A stretch of 46,690 nt of DNA from Clostridiales bacterium (lineage in GTDB: Bacteria; Bacillota; Clostridia; Lachnospirales; CAG-274): the NCBI GenBank assembly GCA_021200955.1, contig JAJQFU010000061.1, forward strand, positions 1 through 46,690, read 5' to 3'. The number at the start of each line of letters is the position of its first letter. Position 1 is the first letter of the stretch. The position numbers were made by a program, and so were the translations under genes. This document shows, in pieces, positions 15,683 to 24,479 of the stretch. The notes below the pieces were generated by a model. That model was not told the origin of the DNA, searched no databases, and was given only the letters and a program-made list of their open reading frames with translations.

Positions 15683-15698
15683 CTGTCACAACCGTCAC
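15683..15698 (-). repeat. Right copy of 16-bp inverted subterminal repeat
   Basis: CTGTCACAACCGTCAC here is the exact reverse complement of 1365-1380. It is followed by two more GTCA units (to 15715), so the region is iteron-like. The stretch 15603-16003 has no gene. It also holds a large hairpin (CGGGCAAA at 15817-15824 with TTTGCCCG at 15859-15866, A- and T-rich between) and the right arm repeat. Confidence 0.6.
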
Positions 15699-15970
15699 AG
15701 CTGTCACTGTCATCATAAATAAAAGAAAGACATTTTTGGGGCAAAAAAGAAGAGAGGAGTTGCAATCCCAATGGGGTTTAATCAAAAGTAATATTGGTAG
15801 AACAGGGATTAACTTTCGGGCAAAGAAAAAACAAGGGTTGGTTCTCTTTTTTTTATTTTTTGCCCGCAGATTTGGTTTGAGATTGCCCATGTCTGATTGT
15901 AATATAATGTCGAATGTATGGTGATGGAATGACGGCTGTGAAATGTGGGGAATGATGGAAATTATTTTTT

Positions 15971-15990
15971 GTGGTATCATTTTGGTATCA
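15971..15990. repeat. Right arm-type integrase-site candidate (20-bp repeat)
   Basis: Exact copy, same orientation, of 1254-1273, with two GGTATCA units 11 bp apart. It ends 60 bp before the right att core repeat begins; the left copy begins about 100 bp beyond the end of the left core. Confidence 0.6.
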
Positions 15991-16003
15991 AATTGCAATA
16001 GAA

Positions 16004-16042
16004 AAGTGCTGTGTTAGGCTTATTTGGCGGAACACAGCACTT
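16004..16042 (-). terminator. Element-borne terminator now serving guaA
   Basis: On the minus strand, just after the guaA stop codon, a perfect 12-bp stem AAGTGCTGTGTT / AACACAGCACTT encloses a 15-nt loop and is followed by TTCTATT. The sequence lies inside the element boundary, so the element brings its own terminator for the gene it interrupts. Confidence 0.7.
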
Positions 16043-16049
16043 GGTTTCA

Positions 16050-16061
16050 TTATTCCCACTC
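16050..16061. repeat. Right attachment site with 12-bp core repeat
   Basis: TTATTCCCACTC is identical to 1140-1151 and encodes the guaA C-terminal Glu-Trp-Glu and stop on the minus strand. Integration at this place keeps guaA intact. Confidence 0.8.
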
Positions 16062-17582
16062 GATAGTTGATGGGGGTTTGGTGGTGATGTCGTAGACGAT
16101 GCGGTTGATGTTGGAGACTTCGTTGACGATGCGGTTGGAGATTTTGGCGAGGGTGGGATAGGGGATTTGGGCGAAGTCGGCAGTCATGAAGTCGGTGGTG
16201 GTGACGGCGCGTATGGCAAGGGTGTAGTCGTAGGTGCGGAAGTCGCCCATAACGCCAACGGAGCGCATATTCGTCAGGACTGCGAAATACTGGTTGATTT
16301 CGGTGTCGAGATTTGCCTTGGCGATTTCCTCACGGAAGATGAAGTCGGCGTCCTGAAGGATTTTGATTTTTTCTTCTGTGATTGCGCCTATAATTCTTAT
16401 GGCAAGCCCGGGCCCCGGGAAGGGCTGGCGGTTTACCAGATAATCGGGGAGTTCAAGCTCTCTGCCTAAGCGGCGAACCTCGTCCTTAAAGAGAAGGCGG
16501 AGAGGCTCGATTATTTCCTTGAAGTCTACGTAGTCGGGCAAGCCGCCGACGTTGTGGTGGCTTTTGATGACTGCTGCGTCGCCGGAGCCTGATTCGATTA
16601 CATCGGGGTAGATTGTGCCCTGGGCAAAGTAGTCAACCTTGCCGATTTTCTTGGCTTCTTCCTCGAAAACTCTGATAAATTCCTCGCCGATGATTTTACG
16701 CTTTGTTTCGGGGTCGGTTACGTCCTTGAGCTTAGTGAGGAAGCGTTCACCGGCGTTTACTCTGATGAAGTTTAAGTCTCTGTCTTTGAAGGCTGCTTCA
16801 ACCTCGTCGCCTTCGTTTTTGCGCATTAAGCCGTGGTCGACGAAAATGCAGGTAAGCTTGCTGCCTACGGCTTTTGAAAGAAGAGCTGCCAAAACGGAGC
16901 TGTCAACGCCGCCGGAAAGAGCGAGAAGAACCTTGCCGTCTCCCACCTTTTCGCGAACATTGTTTACGGCGGTGTTTATGTAGTTTTTCATACTCCAGTC
17001 GCCTTTAACGCCGCAGACCTCGTAGAGGAAATTGCGGAGGATTTCGTTTCCCTGTTCTGTATGGGAAACCTCCGGGTGGAACTGAACGGCGTAAAGACCC
17101 TTTTTGGAGTTTTCCATAGCCGCAACGGGACAGGATTTTGAAAAGGCTGTAATTTTAAAGCCTTCGGGGACTTTCTCAATTCTGTCGGTGTGGCTCATCC
17201 AGGTTATGCTTTTTTCTTTCAAGCCCTTAAACATAAGGCTTTCGGGGCTGAAGCTTGTTTCGGTTTTGCCGTATTCGCTTGTTTCGGCGGATTTTACCTC
17301 GCCGCCTAAAAGGTGAGCCATAAGCTGGCTGCCGTAGCAGATACCCAAAACGGGAATGTTAAGGTTAAAAATTTCAGGTGAAATTGTGGGAGATGTTTCG
17401 AGATAAACGCTGTTGGGGCCACCCGTAAAAATTATGCCCACAGGGTTCATTTTTTTGATTTCGTCAATGGGGGTTTTGTATGACTTGACTTCGCAGTATA
17501 CATTCAGATCTCTTACACGTCTTGCTATGAGCTGATTGTATTGACCGCCGAAATCAAGAACTATAACCAGTTCGTGTTTCAT
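16050..17582 (-). CDS. guaA: GMP synthase (glutamine-hydrolysing)
   Basis: The 510-residue enzyme makes GMP from XMP, ATP and glutamine in the cytoplasm. The N-terminal class I glutamine amidotransferase domain shows [15 protein letters not shown] (nucleophile Cys82) and [12 protein letters not shown]. The ATP pyrophosphatase domain has the P-loop [16 protein letters not shown]. The C-terminal dimerization domain contains [15 protein letters not shown] and ends PPSTIEWE. The last three codons and stop lie in the att core of the inserted element and are regenerated by it, so the protein is complete. The upstream gene ends 15 nt before the ATG. Confidence 0.97.
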   Translation of the reverse strand: MKHELVIVLDFGGQYNQLIARRVRDLNVYCEVKSYKTPIDEIKKMNPVGIIFTGGPNSVYLETSPTISPEIFNLNIPVLGICYGSQLMAHLLGGEVKSAETSEYGKTETSFSPESLMFKGLKEKSITWMSHTDRIEKVPEGFKITAFSKSCPVAAMENSKKGLYAVQFHPEVSHTEQGNEILRNFLYEVCGVKGDWSMKNYINTAVNNVREKVGDGKVLLALSGGVDSSVLAALLSKAVGSKLTCIFVDHGLMRKNEGDEVEAAFKDRDLNFIRVNAGERFLTKLKDVTDPETKRKIIGEEFIRVFEEEAKKIGKVDYFAQGTIYPDVIESGSGDAAVIKSHHNVGGLPDYVDFKEIIEPLRLLFKDEVRRLGRELELPDYLVNRQPFPGPGLAIRIIGAITEEKIKILQDADFIFREEIAKANLDTEINQYFAVLTNMRSVGVMGDFRTYDYTLAIRAVTTTDFMTADFAQIPYPTLAKISNRIVNEVSNINRIVYDITTKPPSTIEWE

Positions 17583-17597
17583 TAGCTTCCTCCGATG

Positions 17598-18149
17598 TTA
17601 TTTGTTTGTAAAAACTTCTTGTTTATTTGTGAAAAACTTTTGGGGTGAAATGTTTATTCGAAGCATTTCCAAAAGTCTTTCGTTGGGTTCTATGACAAAG
17701 CGGGCTTTTTTGCCCTTGTAGGATGTTACGAAAATGTATGTATTTTCGACAACAAGACCGCTCGAATAGTCTCTTAAGGGAAAGTTTTTGTAAAAGTCAA
17801 GGTGTTCCTTGTCTTTATAGGGAGCAATAATCTCAAACTCCTGAATGCTGCCCGTAAAAACTCTTCTTCTTCGGGACTTGTTGTATATAAGGTCTATGTC
17901 AAGCTCTCCCTCTGCGTAGGTATATTCATATTCCTTATTAAGAAGAAAATTCATAATAAAAACAGCGATAGCTATGGTGAAAACTACAAGAAAAATTGTA
18001 GCAGCAAGGTATTTTATGGAGTTATGCATCCAAATAAAAATTAAAAGAGCCGTTATTATAAGAATGATGAGACGGGTTCTGTTGTCTTTTTTTGTATAAG
18101 TGTGTTTGACAAGCTGTTCAACAAAAACGCTGTCGTTTGAGCCTTCCAT
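17598..18149 (-). CDS. Uncharacterised membrane protein (possibly DUF6106-like)
   Basis: The 183-residue protein starts MEGSNDSVFVEQLVKHTYTKKDN. It has two adjacent membrane segments (about 26-48 and 50-70) and then a soluble domain rich in beta strands (EYTYAEGELDIDLIYNKSRRRRV ... YIFVTSYKGKKARFVIEP). The layout resembles small bacterial proteins with a PH-like cytoplasmic domain. I think it belongs to a family often found near guaA in Clostridia, but the name DUF6106 is only a recollection. It lies 11 nt downstream of gerW in the same operon. No function is proposed. Confidence 0.65.
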   Translation of the reverse strand: MEGSNDSVFVEQLVKHTYTKKDNRTRLIILIITALLIFIWMHNSIKYLAATIFLVVFTIAIAVFIMNFLLNKEYEYTYAEGELDIDLIYNKSRRRRVFTGSIQEFEIIAPYKDKEHLDFYKNFPLRDYSSGLVVENTYIFVTSYKGKKARFVIEPNERLLEMLRINISPQKFFTNKQEVFTNK

Positions 18150-18160
18150 AAAATCCCTCC

Positions 18161-18574
18161 TTATTCGGAAACTCTCTGTTCTTCAAAGATTTCCGCTTCT
18201 TCGGGGGTCAGCTTTTTCTTTTTGGAGCTTGATTTAAAGCTGAGACGGTCTAAAATTCCGGGAACCATATCGATGAGCTTGTTGACGCTGTTTTCGTTTT
18301 TAACGTTTACAAGCTGAATGCTGTCGTTTTTGACTATAATAACCGCCGAAGGGGTGATTTTTGCGCCCAAACCGCCGCCGCAGGTTTCTCCCTTGTTTTT
18401 GTCGGCATCTTTTTCGGAGGCTCCGGCACCTACGCCGAATGAAACGTCGACTAAGGGAATTACTGTAATGTCTCCCAAAACCATAGCGTCGCCTATAACT
18501 GTTTTTGAAGATACAAAGCCGTCCATTTTTGAAAAAAGAACGTCAAGACTTGTGTTTAAATTGTTCATTGTCAA
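18161..18574 (-). CDS. gerW: GerW family sporulation protein (YtfJ)
   Basis: The 137-residue protein has the YtfJ/GerW pattern: LDVLFSKMDGFVSSKTVIGDAMVLGDITVIPLVDVSFGVGAG, then a glycine-rich GGGLGAKITPSAVIIVKND segment. In Bacillus the homologue is a spore protein needed for germination with certain nutrients. It overlaps the DUF2953 gene by 4 bp, the usual ytfI-ytfJ pairing. This is the clearest sign that the organism is a spore former or derives from one. Confidence 0.9.
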   Translation of the reverse strand: MTMNNLNTSLDVLFSKMDGFVSSKTVIGDAMVLGDITVIPLVDVSFGVGAGASEKDADKNKGETCGGGLGAKITPSAVIIVKNDSIQLVNVKNENSVNKLIDMVPGILDRLSFKSSSKKKKLTPEEAEIFEEQRVSE

Positions 18575-19389
18575 ACCTCCTTAAAGATTACATTTCTTAC
18601 ATTTTTGTTTAAAAGTATTTTAACTGCGGTTACGGCTATATAAAACAGATTTCCTCTGCCTTTTATATCTGTGTCGGCTTCGAAAACGGCTTTGTCAAAG
18701 TCGGGAGTTATATCGACATCCTTTTTTAAGGGAACTGTCAAGGTATATAACAGCCCCAAAACCTTTCCCGTAAGGGAAGGGTCGTCAAAGCCGAAAAGAG
18801 CCTTTAAGCGGAAGGTTTTTATTTTCTGCTTTTTTAAAAGATATAATATATTTTTAACCAAACATGAAAGAATATCCCCTTTATTTTCAACTGCCGAAAT
18901 TGAAGCTATTGTGCCTATAAGTCCGGAATCGGATTTTTCTTCGTCCCGATCGGAGTTTTTTGATTTTTCCGGCTTTTTTTCGGCGGTTGGCTTTGTTTTT
19001 GTCTGAGCTGTTTCCTTTGGTTTTTTCTTAGGCTTTTCTTTCGGCATATCTTTTTGATCGGATTTTGTTTCAGACTGAACAGACTTACTTTTTCGGTTTT
19101 TATCCGATTTGCTTTTTTTGGTTTTAAGGGACTTTTTATCGAGCCTTTCTTTGAGCCTTTTAAAGGGATAGGTGATTTTTGTTTCCAAACCTTCATCGCC
19201 TAAATGACCTTTTATTTTAACAAGCCCGAAAAGCCAAGTTATGCTCAGGTTGAAATCGGGCTTTTCATTATATTCCCCTCCTGCTTCATAGCTTAAAGGG
19301 GCAAAAAGAACCGCAATTAATAAAAGGACAGCTGCCGCAAGAAGCACGGCTATTATTGTTATTAAAATATTAACTGCGGTTAAAAGCAT
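18571..19389 (-). CDS. DUF2953 domain protein (YtfI-like)
   Basis: The 272-residue protein has one N-terminal membrane helix (about 4-32) and then the FAPLSYEAGGEY...FNLSITWLFGLVKIKGH pattern of DUF2953. A long, very charged low-complexity linker follows (about 85-160; Lys, Ser, Glu and Pro repeats). A C-terminal part ends in an amphipathic segment. It is paired with gerW through a 4-bp overlap, as in other spore formers. The linker is longer than I would expect for the family. The molecular role is unknown. Confidence 0.8.
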   Translation of the reverse strand: MLLTAVNILITIIAVLLAAAVLLLIAVLFAPLSYEAGGEYNEKPDFNLSITWLFGLVKIKGHLGDEGLETKITYPFKRLKERLDKKSLKTKKSKSDKNRKSKSVQSETKSDQKDMPKEKPKKKPKETAQTKTKPTAEKKPEKSKNSDRDEEKSDSGLIGTIASISAVENKGDILSCLVKNILYLLKKQKIKTFRLKALFGFDDPSLTGKVLGLLYTLTVPLKKDVDITPDFDKAVFEADTDIKGRGNLFYIAVTAVKILLNKNVRNVIFKEV

Positions 19390-19407
19390 TTCTTTTCCCT
19401 CCGGGAT

Positions 19408-19722
19408 TTAATTTCCTATTGCATTTTTTATACCCTCAAGGCTGCCGTGTTTGTTATAATAGTCTTCTATAATTTCCTTTGCAAGTTCCATACCCTTTTG
19501 TTTCCCCCGGGCAAGCCCTAAAACAAGATAGTTTTGTCTGCTGTAATAAGGCGTCAAAAGCTCCGAAACCTCAAAAAGCTCAAAAAGGTTTTGATTATGG
19601 GTTTTGCACAAAAGATATATGTTAAATACATCATTGCCCGATTTTATGTGATTTAAAATTTCTTCCTTTTCATCATCAATGCCCTTAAAAAGCAGATTTT
19701 CAGAAAATCTCAAAGCTCTCAC
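19408..19722 (-). CDS. Hypothetical protein
   Basis: The 104-residue protein begins at a GTG and has the segments MRALRFSENLLFKGIDDEKEEILNHI and YSRQNYLVLGLARGKQKGMELAKEIIEDYYNKHG. It looks soluble and mostly helical. I recognise no family. It sits in the same operon between the GH43 gene (27 nt) and the DUF2953 gene (18 nt), so expression is likely linked to them. Confidence 0.65.
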   Translation of the reverse strand: MRALRFSENLLFKGIDDEKEEILNHIKSGNDVFNIYLLCKTHNQNLFELFEVSELLTPYYSRQNYLVLGLARGKQKGMELAKEIIEDYYNKHGSLEGIKNAIGN

Positions 19723-19749
19723 CTTATTTCTTAAAGCCTGCGGAAACGA

Positions 19750-21357
19750 TTATGAAAATCTAACGTATTCGAAGTCGGCATAGCCGCCCTCTGTTTCCTT
19801 TGTGTTTATACAGAAAATACCGCAGCGGCCGCCTACCCAGGCTTTTTTGGATACCTGATATTCAACGTCGGTTCCGAATTTTTCGTAGGTTTCTCCGTCT
19901 TTTGAATAGCTGAAGCTTACGCCGCAGACAAGACCGCTGTATTCCTTGTCGGGGTTATAGAAGTCCTTAAGACCGAAAAACAGCTTTCTGTAGGCATATT
20001 CTACGTTAATTCTCAGGTATATGCTGTCTGAAAGGTCAATTTCCTTTCTTTCGGAAATTTCTTCGGGATGATCATTTCCGTCATAGAAGTAGTTGGCTTG
20101 TGAAAGATAATACTTTCCGCCCTCGTTTTCAACTCTTAAGGCAAAGAAGCTGCCGCCTGTAATGCATACACCGGCTTTGTCGCCGTCCTTAAGGCTTAAA
20201 TCAACCTTTGTGGCCATTGTGAAGTTGGGCGACTGCATAAGCTGGCTCAAAAGGTTGGGAGCATCGGTTAAATAGCCCTTGCCCCCTACGGGAATTGAAT
20301 TAAGCCTTAATCCCTTGTCTGTTATATCATAAAATTTATTGTCGGCGTGAGCCTGCCACTGCCACTGAAGCCCTAAGCCCTTTTTGAAGTCGTCGTCTCT
20401 CTTGGGAAGCTTAATCTCACAGCCCGAAACAGGCTTTTTATATGTGTCTACAGGCTCGCCGATTTTGTCGCCGTCAATGTCAACGCCCATTTCAATCCAG
20501 CCGTCATCTGTCCAGTGCGCCGGTTCGAGATAGGTCATTCTGCCGTAGCCGTCGCAGTCGCGGAAGTGAAGAAACCAGCTTTCGCCGTTTTCCATATCTA
20601 TAAGTGCGCCCTGGTGAGGGCCGTTTATAAGTGTTTCGCCCTGATGTAAGACAATTTTATGCTCGTAAGGGCCGTAAATGTTTCTGCTTCTTAAAACAAC
20701 CTGCCAGCCGCATTTTACTCCCCCTGCCGGTGAGAAAATGTAATACCAGCCGTTTCGCTTATACATTTTAGGACCTTCTATTGTGGGGTTTTGAACTCTG
20801 CCGTCATAGATTAAAACGCCGTCGTCCAAAAGCTTTTCTCCGTCGGGGCTCATTTGGTGAAGAAACAACTGGCTTTTTAAGCCGCTGCGGCTTCTTGCCA
20901 CGGCTCTGACAACATAAGCCTTTCCGTCGTCGTCCCAGAAGGGACAGGGGTCGATCCAGCCCTTGGCTTCTTTATGAATAATAACGTCAGACCATTCGCC
21001 GAAGGGATCCTGTGTTTTAACTACAAACAAGCCCTCATCGGGAGTGGGGAAGGTTATAAAGAACCAGCCGTCGTGATAACGAATGGCAGGCGCCCAAACA
21101 CCCTTGCCGTGCTGAGGAACATTGTAGCAGTCATAGGGAAGCTTTTTAACGGCATAGTTTACAAGCTCCCAGTTTACAAGGTCTTTCGAGTGGAGAATGG
21201 GCAGCCCCGGAAAATATGTAAAAGAGGAGGCTGTCATAAAAAAGTCATCGCCTACTCTTATAGCGTCGGGATCGGAATAATCCGCAAACAAAATCGGGTT
21301 TTTATAAGAGCCGTTTCCCAAATCGGCAGTCCAGCCGCCTTTACAGTTTTCAAACAT
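19750..21357 (-). CDS. GH43 family glycosidase, probable beta-xylosidase/alpha-L-arabinofuranosidase
   Basis: The 535-residue protein has no signal peptide, so it should act in the cytoplasm on imported xylo-oligosaccharides. The five-bladed propeller starts with NPILFADYSDPDAIRVGDDFFMTAS (Asp29 is the likely base), has GWIDPCPFWDDDGKAYVV in the middle and TIEGPKMYKRNGWYYIFSPAGG with the probable acid Glu. From about residue 330 there is a beta-sandwich domain as in XynB-type enzymes. It lies between gpsA and cell-envelope/spore genes with no sugar transporter beside it, which is unusual for this family. Substrate preference cannot be read from sequence. Confidence 0.88.
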   Translation of the reverse strand: MFENCKGGWTADLGNGSYKNPILFADYSDPDAIRVGDDFFMTASSFTYFPGLPILHSKDLVNWELVNYAVKKLPYDCYNVPQHGKGVWAPAIRYHDGWFFITFPTPDEGLFVVKTQDPFGEWSDVIIHKEAKGWIDPCPFWDDDGKAYVVRAVARSRSGLKSQLFLHQMSPDGEKLLDDGVLIYDGRVQNPTIEGPKMYKRNGWYYIFSPAGGVKCGWQVVLRSRNIYGPYEHKIVLHQGETLINGPHQGALIDMENGESWFLHFRDCDGYGRMTYLEPAHWTDDGWIEMGVDIDGDKIGEPVDTYKKPVSGCEIKLPKRDDDFKKGLGLQWQWQAHADNKFYDITDKGLRLNSIPVGGKGYLTDAPNLLSQLMQSPNFTMATKVDLSLKDGDKAGVCITGGSFFALRVENEGGKYYLSQANYFYDGNDHPEEISERKEIDLSDSIYLRINVEYAYRKLFFGLKDFYNPDKEYSGLVCGVSFSYSKDGETYEKFGTDVEYQVSKKAWVGGRCGIFCINTKETEGGYADFEYVRFS

Positions 21358-21411
21358 AAAATTATCTTCCTTTCCTCTTTTTTTGTTTTTAAGGATTTTT
21401 ATTAATAAACC

Positions 21412-22422
21412 TTAACGAAACTTGTCTATTTCGTGGGTTTTATCTCTGGTCATAAGAGCAACAACGGCGGTTTTGGGGTCTTCGCCCTTAAAAAGCACGT
21501 TGTTGATTTCTTCCGTAATTGGCATAGAAACATTATATTTTTTCGAAAGCTCATAGGCTGCCTTGGCGTTTGTTACGCCTTCTACCACCATATGAACCTC
21601 GTCAAGTGCCTCCTGAAGGCTCTTTCCCTGACCTATAAGAATACCGGCACGTCTGTTTCGAGAGTGCATACTTGTACAGGTCACAATAAGGTCGCCTACG
21701 CCCGTAAGCCCTGCAAATGTGTCGGGGTTTGCCCCCATTTTTATGCCCAGACGTGAAATTTCCGCAAGACCTCTTGTCATAAGGGCGGCTTTTGTGTTGT
21801 CGCCGAAGCCTATTCCGTCGCAGACACCGGCTGCAAGGGCAATAAGATTTTTAAGTGCGCCGCCTATTTCAACCCCTATAAGATCGGTGTTTACATAAAC
21901 TCTGAATGTGGGAGAGGTGAAGGCGTCCTGAAGAATTTTGGCTGTTTCTATGTCCTCAGCAGCGGCAACCACCGCAGTAGGGATATCTCTGCCAACCTCT
22001 TCGGCGTGGCTGGGCCCCGACAAAACCGCAGGGCGGCACTGAGGAATTTCTTCCTTAATTACCTGTGAAAGACGCTTAAGGCTTCCGTCCTCAAGACCCT
22101 TAGCCACATTTACAACGATTGTGTTTTCATCTATATAAGGAGCAAAATCCTTTGCTCTGTCTCTTACGAATTTTGAGGGAACTGCAAAAACCACAATTTC
22201 AGCACCCTTAACGCAGCTTAAATCGGTGGTTATTTTAATATTCTCGGGTATTTTAACCCCGGGCAGAAACTCTTTGTTTTCTCTGTCTCTTATGAGAGCG
22301 TCGGCCTCTCTCTGAAGAAAAGACCAAAGTGTAACATCGTGAGAATTTTTGCTTAAAAGACAGGCTAAGGCTGTACCCCAGCTGCCTGTTGAGAGAACTG
22401 TAACCTTTTTCATAAAGCTCAC
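21412..22422 (-). CDS. gpsA: Glycerol-3-phosphate dehydrogenase (NAD(P)+)
   Basis: The 336-residue enzyme reduces dihydroxyacetone phosphate to glycerol-3-phosphate for phospholipid synthesis. The nucleotide site is STGSWGTALACLLSKN, in which the usual first glycine of GxGxxG is Ser. NVAKGLEDGSLKRLSQ, LSGPSHAEEVGRDIPTAVVAA, the catalytic Lys in GGALKNLIALAAGVCDG and GLTGVGDLIVTC are all present. Its start overlaps the plsY stop by 4 bp, so the product of GpsA can be acylated by its operon partner. Confidence 0.95.
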   Translation of the reverse strand: MSFMKKVTVLSTGSWGTALACLLSKNSHDVTLWSFLQREADALIRDRENKEFLPGVKIPENIKITTDLSCVKGAEIVVFAVPSKFVRDRAKDFAPYIDENTIVVNVAKGLEDGSLKRLSQVIKEEIPQCRPAVLSGPSHAEEVGRDIPTAVVAAAEDIETAKILQDAFTSPTFRVYVNTDLIGVEIGGALKNLIALAAGVCDGIGFGDNTKAALMTRGLAEISRLGIKMGANPDTFAGLTGVGDLIVTCTSMHSRNRRAGILIGQGKSLQEALDEVHMVVEGVTNAKAAYELSKKYNVSMPITEEINNVLFKGEDPKTAVVALMTRDKTHEIDKFR

Positions 22423-23030
22423 TCCTTTTTAACGGAAAATTTGTTTTCCGTTCCGCTTAAAAGTCTTGAAATATTTTCTTTGTGCTTATAAAATGCAAGA
22501 GCCGAAATTATAAACATAATAACAACAGATTCTATGTCAAAGCCCAGTATTCCCCCTAAAAGGCAAAAAGCCATAAGTACGGGAAAAACCGCCGCCATAG
22601 TCAGTGAAGCCAAAGAAATGTAGTTTTTTGCTTTAAAGACGCAGAAGCCTATAAGATATGTAACAACCGCAAGAACAGGGCTTATGCACAGCATTAACCC
22701 AAGGGAACAGGCTATGCCCTTACCCCCTTTAAAGCCCATATAAAATGGGAAAGTATGACCCAAAACGCAGCCCAAAGCGGCATACATTGAGAAATTAAGA
22801 CCGCCGAAAAGCAGCCTTGCGATAAAAAAGGCTAAAACTACCTTTAAAAAGTCGCCTATAAAAACTGCTATGCCTGCTTTTTTACCCATAACTCTGAAGG
22901 CGTTTGTGGTGCCTGAGTTGCCGCTGCCTTCGGTTCTTATGTCCATATGCTTAAAGACCTTTCCGAAAATAAATGCTGTTTGGAAAAGCCCGAAAATGTA
23001 GCCTATTATAATACAGATAATTCTTTCCAT
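22419..23030 (-). CDS. plsY: Glycerol-3-phosphate acyltransferase PlsY
   Basis: The 203-residue integral membrane protein transfers the acyl group from acyl-phosphate to glycerol-3-phosphate. The family motifs GSGNSGTTNAFRVMG (about 36-50) and FKGGKGIACSLG (about 100) are present between about five hydrophobic helices. It is co-transcribed with gpsA (4-bp overlap). A 104-bp gap containing a dispersed repeat separates it from der. Confidence 0.95.
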   Translation of the reverse strand: MERIICIIIGYIFGLFQTAFIFGKVFKHMDIRTEGSGNSGTTNAFRVMGKKAGIAVFIGDFLKVVLAFFIARLLFGGLNFSMYAALGCVLGHTFPFYMGFKGGKGIACSLGLMLCISPVLAVVTYLIGFCVFKAKNYISLASLTMAAVFPVLMAFCLLGGILGFDIESVVIMFIISALAFYKHKENISRLLSGTENKFSVKKE

Positions 23031-23072
23031 AATTACTCCTTGAAAATGCAGTTTGATTTAAGGATGCGTCAA

Positions 23073-23123
23073 GGCTCCCCTTGAGGGGAGCTGCTGAACG
23101 CAGTGAAGCTGAGAGGTGGAGCG
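23073..23123 (-). repeat. Dispersed intergenic repeat, copy 1
   Basis: Read on the minus strand, this stretch begins GCTCCACCTCTC and ends in the hairpin CTCCCC-TCAA-GGGGAG (23075-23090 on the plus strand). A second copy lies at 42472-42520. Both are in intergenic gaps. The hairpin has no T-run, so it is a repeat rather than a plain terminator. Confidence 0.7.
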
Positions 23124-23134
23124 TTTATTGATAG

Positions 23135-24454
23135 TTATTTCTCATTTCGAGATCTGACTATAAAATGAATAGGCGTTCCCTTAAAGCCGAAAGCGTCTCT
23201 CAGCTGATTTTCTATATATCTCTTATAAGAAAAGTGGAGAAGCTCGGGGTTATTCACAAAAATAACAAATGTAGGGGGCTTAATTGAAACCTGTGTCATA
23301 TAAAATATTTTAAGCTGTCTGCCCTTTTCAGCCGGGGGCTGGTTCATAGCCAAAGCCTCGGTTAAGACATCGTTTAAAATACCTGTCTGAACTCTCTTTG
23401 AAGAGCTGTCATAAACCTCATTTATAAGAGAAAACAGCTTATTAACTCTTTGCCCCGTAAGAGCCGAAATAAAAATTTTAGGGGCATAGTGCATATATTT
23501 AAGCTCAAGGTCAATATCGTTTGTAAACTTGTTTATTGTCTTGCCGTCTTTTTCGATAGTGTCCCACTTATTGACGGCTATAATACAGGCTTTTCCCGCT
23601 TCGTGGGCTATGCCGGCGATTTTGGTGTCCTGATCCGTTATGCCCTCTGAAGCATCTATCATAATTATGCATACGTCACAGCGTTCCACTGCCGCAACAG
23701 CCCTTATAATACTGTATTTTTCAATATTTTCTTTGATTTTGCTTCTTCTGCGTATTCCGGCGGTGTCAATGAAAATATATTTTTTGCCGTCCGTTTCATA
23801 GGCTGTGTCGATTGCGTCTCTTGTTGTTCCGGCGACATCGCTTACAATAACTCTGTTTTCGCCTAAAATTTTATTTATAAGAGAGGACTTTCCGGCGTTG
23901 GGCTTGCCCACAACGGCTACCTTGATTACGTCCTCTTCTTCCGCTTCTCCGTCGGTGTTAAAATGAGAAACAACCTCGTCCAAAAGGTCGCCTATGCCCA
24001 TTGCCTGACCGGCTGAAACCCCGAAGGGCTCCCCTAAGCCCAGCTCATAAAACTCATAGACGTCCATACTGTATTTTCTCAAATCGTCAACCTTGTTTAC
24101 GGCTAAAACAACAGGCTTTTTAGCCTTTCTCAAAATATTCGCCACAAGAAAGTCTGCGTCAGTTACACCTGTTCTTACATCGGTAACAAATATAATAACA
24201 TCAGCCAAATCTATGGCAATCTGAGCCTGCTCGTAAATTCTTTTCATCATAAGGTATTCACCCTCGGGGTCAAGACCTCCTGTGTCTATCATTGTGAAGT
24301 TGTAATTGAGCCAGTCTGCTTCCGCATAAATTCTGTCTCTTGTTACGCCGGGGGTATCTTCAACTATGGAAATTCTTTCCCCGGCTATTCTGTTAAAAAG
24401 TGTAGACTTTCCCACGTTGGGTCTGCCTACAATTGCTACTATCGGCTTTGCCAT
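23135..24454 (-). CDS. der: Ribosome assembly GTPase Der (EngA)
   Basis: The 439-residue protein has two consecutive GTPase domains with P-loops GRPNVGKST (about 10-18) and GKPNAGKSS (about 183-191). It has DTPGVTRDR and DVAGTTRDA switch regions, NKVD and NKWD base-recognition motifs, and a C-terminal KH-like domain ending [15 protein letters not shown]. It acts in large-subunit maturation. Length and motifs are typical. Confidence 0.97.
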   Translation of the reverse strand: MAKPIVAIVGRPNVGKSTLFNRIAGERISIVEDTPGVTRDRIYAEADWLNYNFTMIDTGGLDPEGEYLMMKRIYEQAQIAIDLADVIIFVTDVRTGVTDADFLVANILRKAKKPVVLAVNKVDDLRKYSMDVYEFYELGLGEPFGVSAGQAMGIGDLLDEVVSHFNTDGEAEEEDVIKVAVVGKPNAGKSSLINKILGENRVIVSDVAGTTRDAIDTAYETDGKKYIFIDTAGIRRRSKIKENIEKYSIIRAVAAVERCDVCIIMIDASEGITDQDTKIAGIAHEAGKACIIAVNKWDTIEKDGKTINKFTNDIDLELKYMHYAPKIFISALTGQRVNKLFSLINEVYDSSSKRVQTGILNDVLTEALAMNQPPAEKGRQLKIFYMTQVSIKPPTFVIFVNNPELLHFSYKRYIENQLRDAFGFKGTPIHFIVRSRNEK

Positions 24455-24479
24455 AATATCCTCCTGTTACTAAGGAAGG

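Larger units (their letters stand above)
1140..16061. mobile_element. Integrative mobilizable element in the guaA 3' end carrying a defence island
   Basis: The element is about 14.9 kb and is bounded by 12-bp direct repeats, with matching arm-like repeats inside each end. It encodes repressor, small HTH protein, tyrosine integrase, MobC-like protein, RepA-like ATPase and MobV relaxase, but no type IV secretion genes, so it should need a helper conjugative element. The cargo is restriction-modification and Gabija. The 3' end of guaA is a known integration hot spot for genomic islands, which supports the boundaries. Confidence 0.88.

Noticed and set aside
1140..16061. Prophage or full conjugative element
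   Set aside because: No capsid, tail, terminase or lysis genes and no type IV secretion genes are present; only an integrase, MobC-like protein and relaxase support mobility.
16167..17316. Open frames antisense to guaA
   Set aside because: They follow guaA codon periodicity, have repetitive or unnatural translations and lack start signals.
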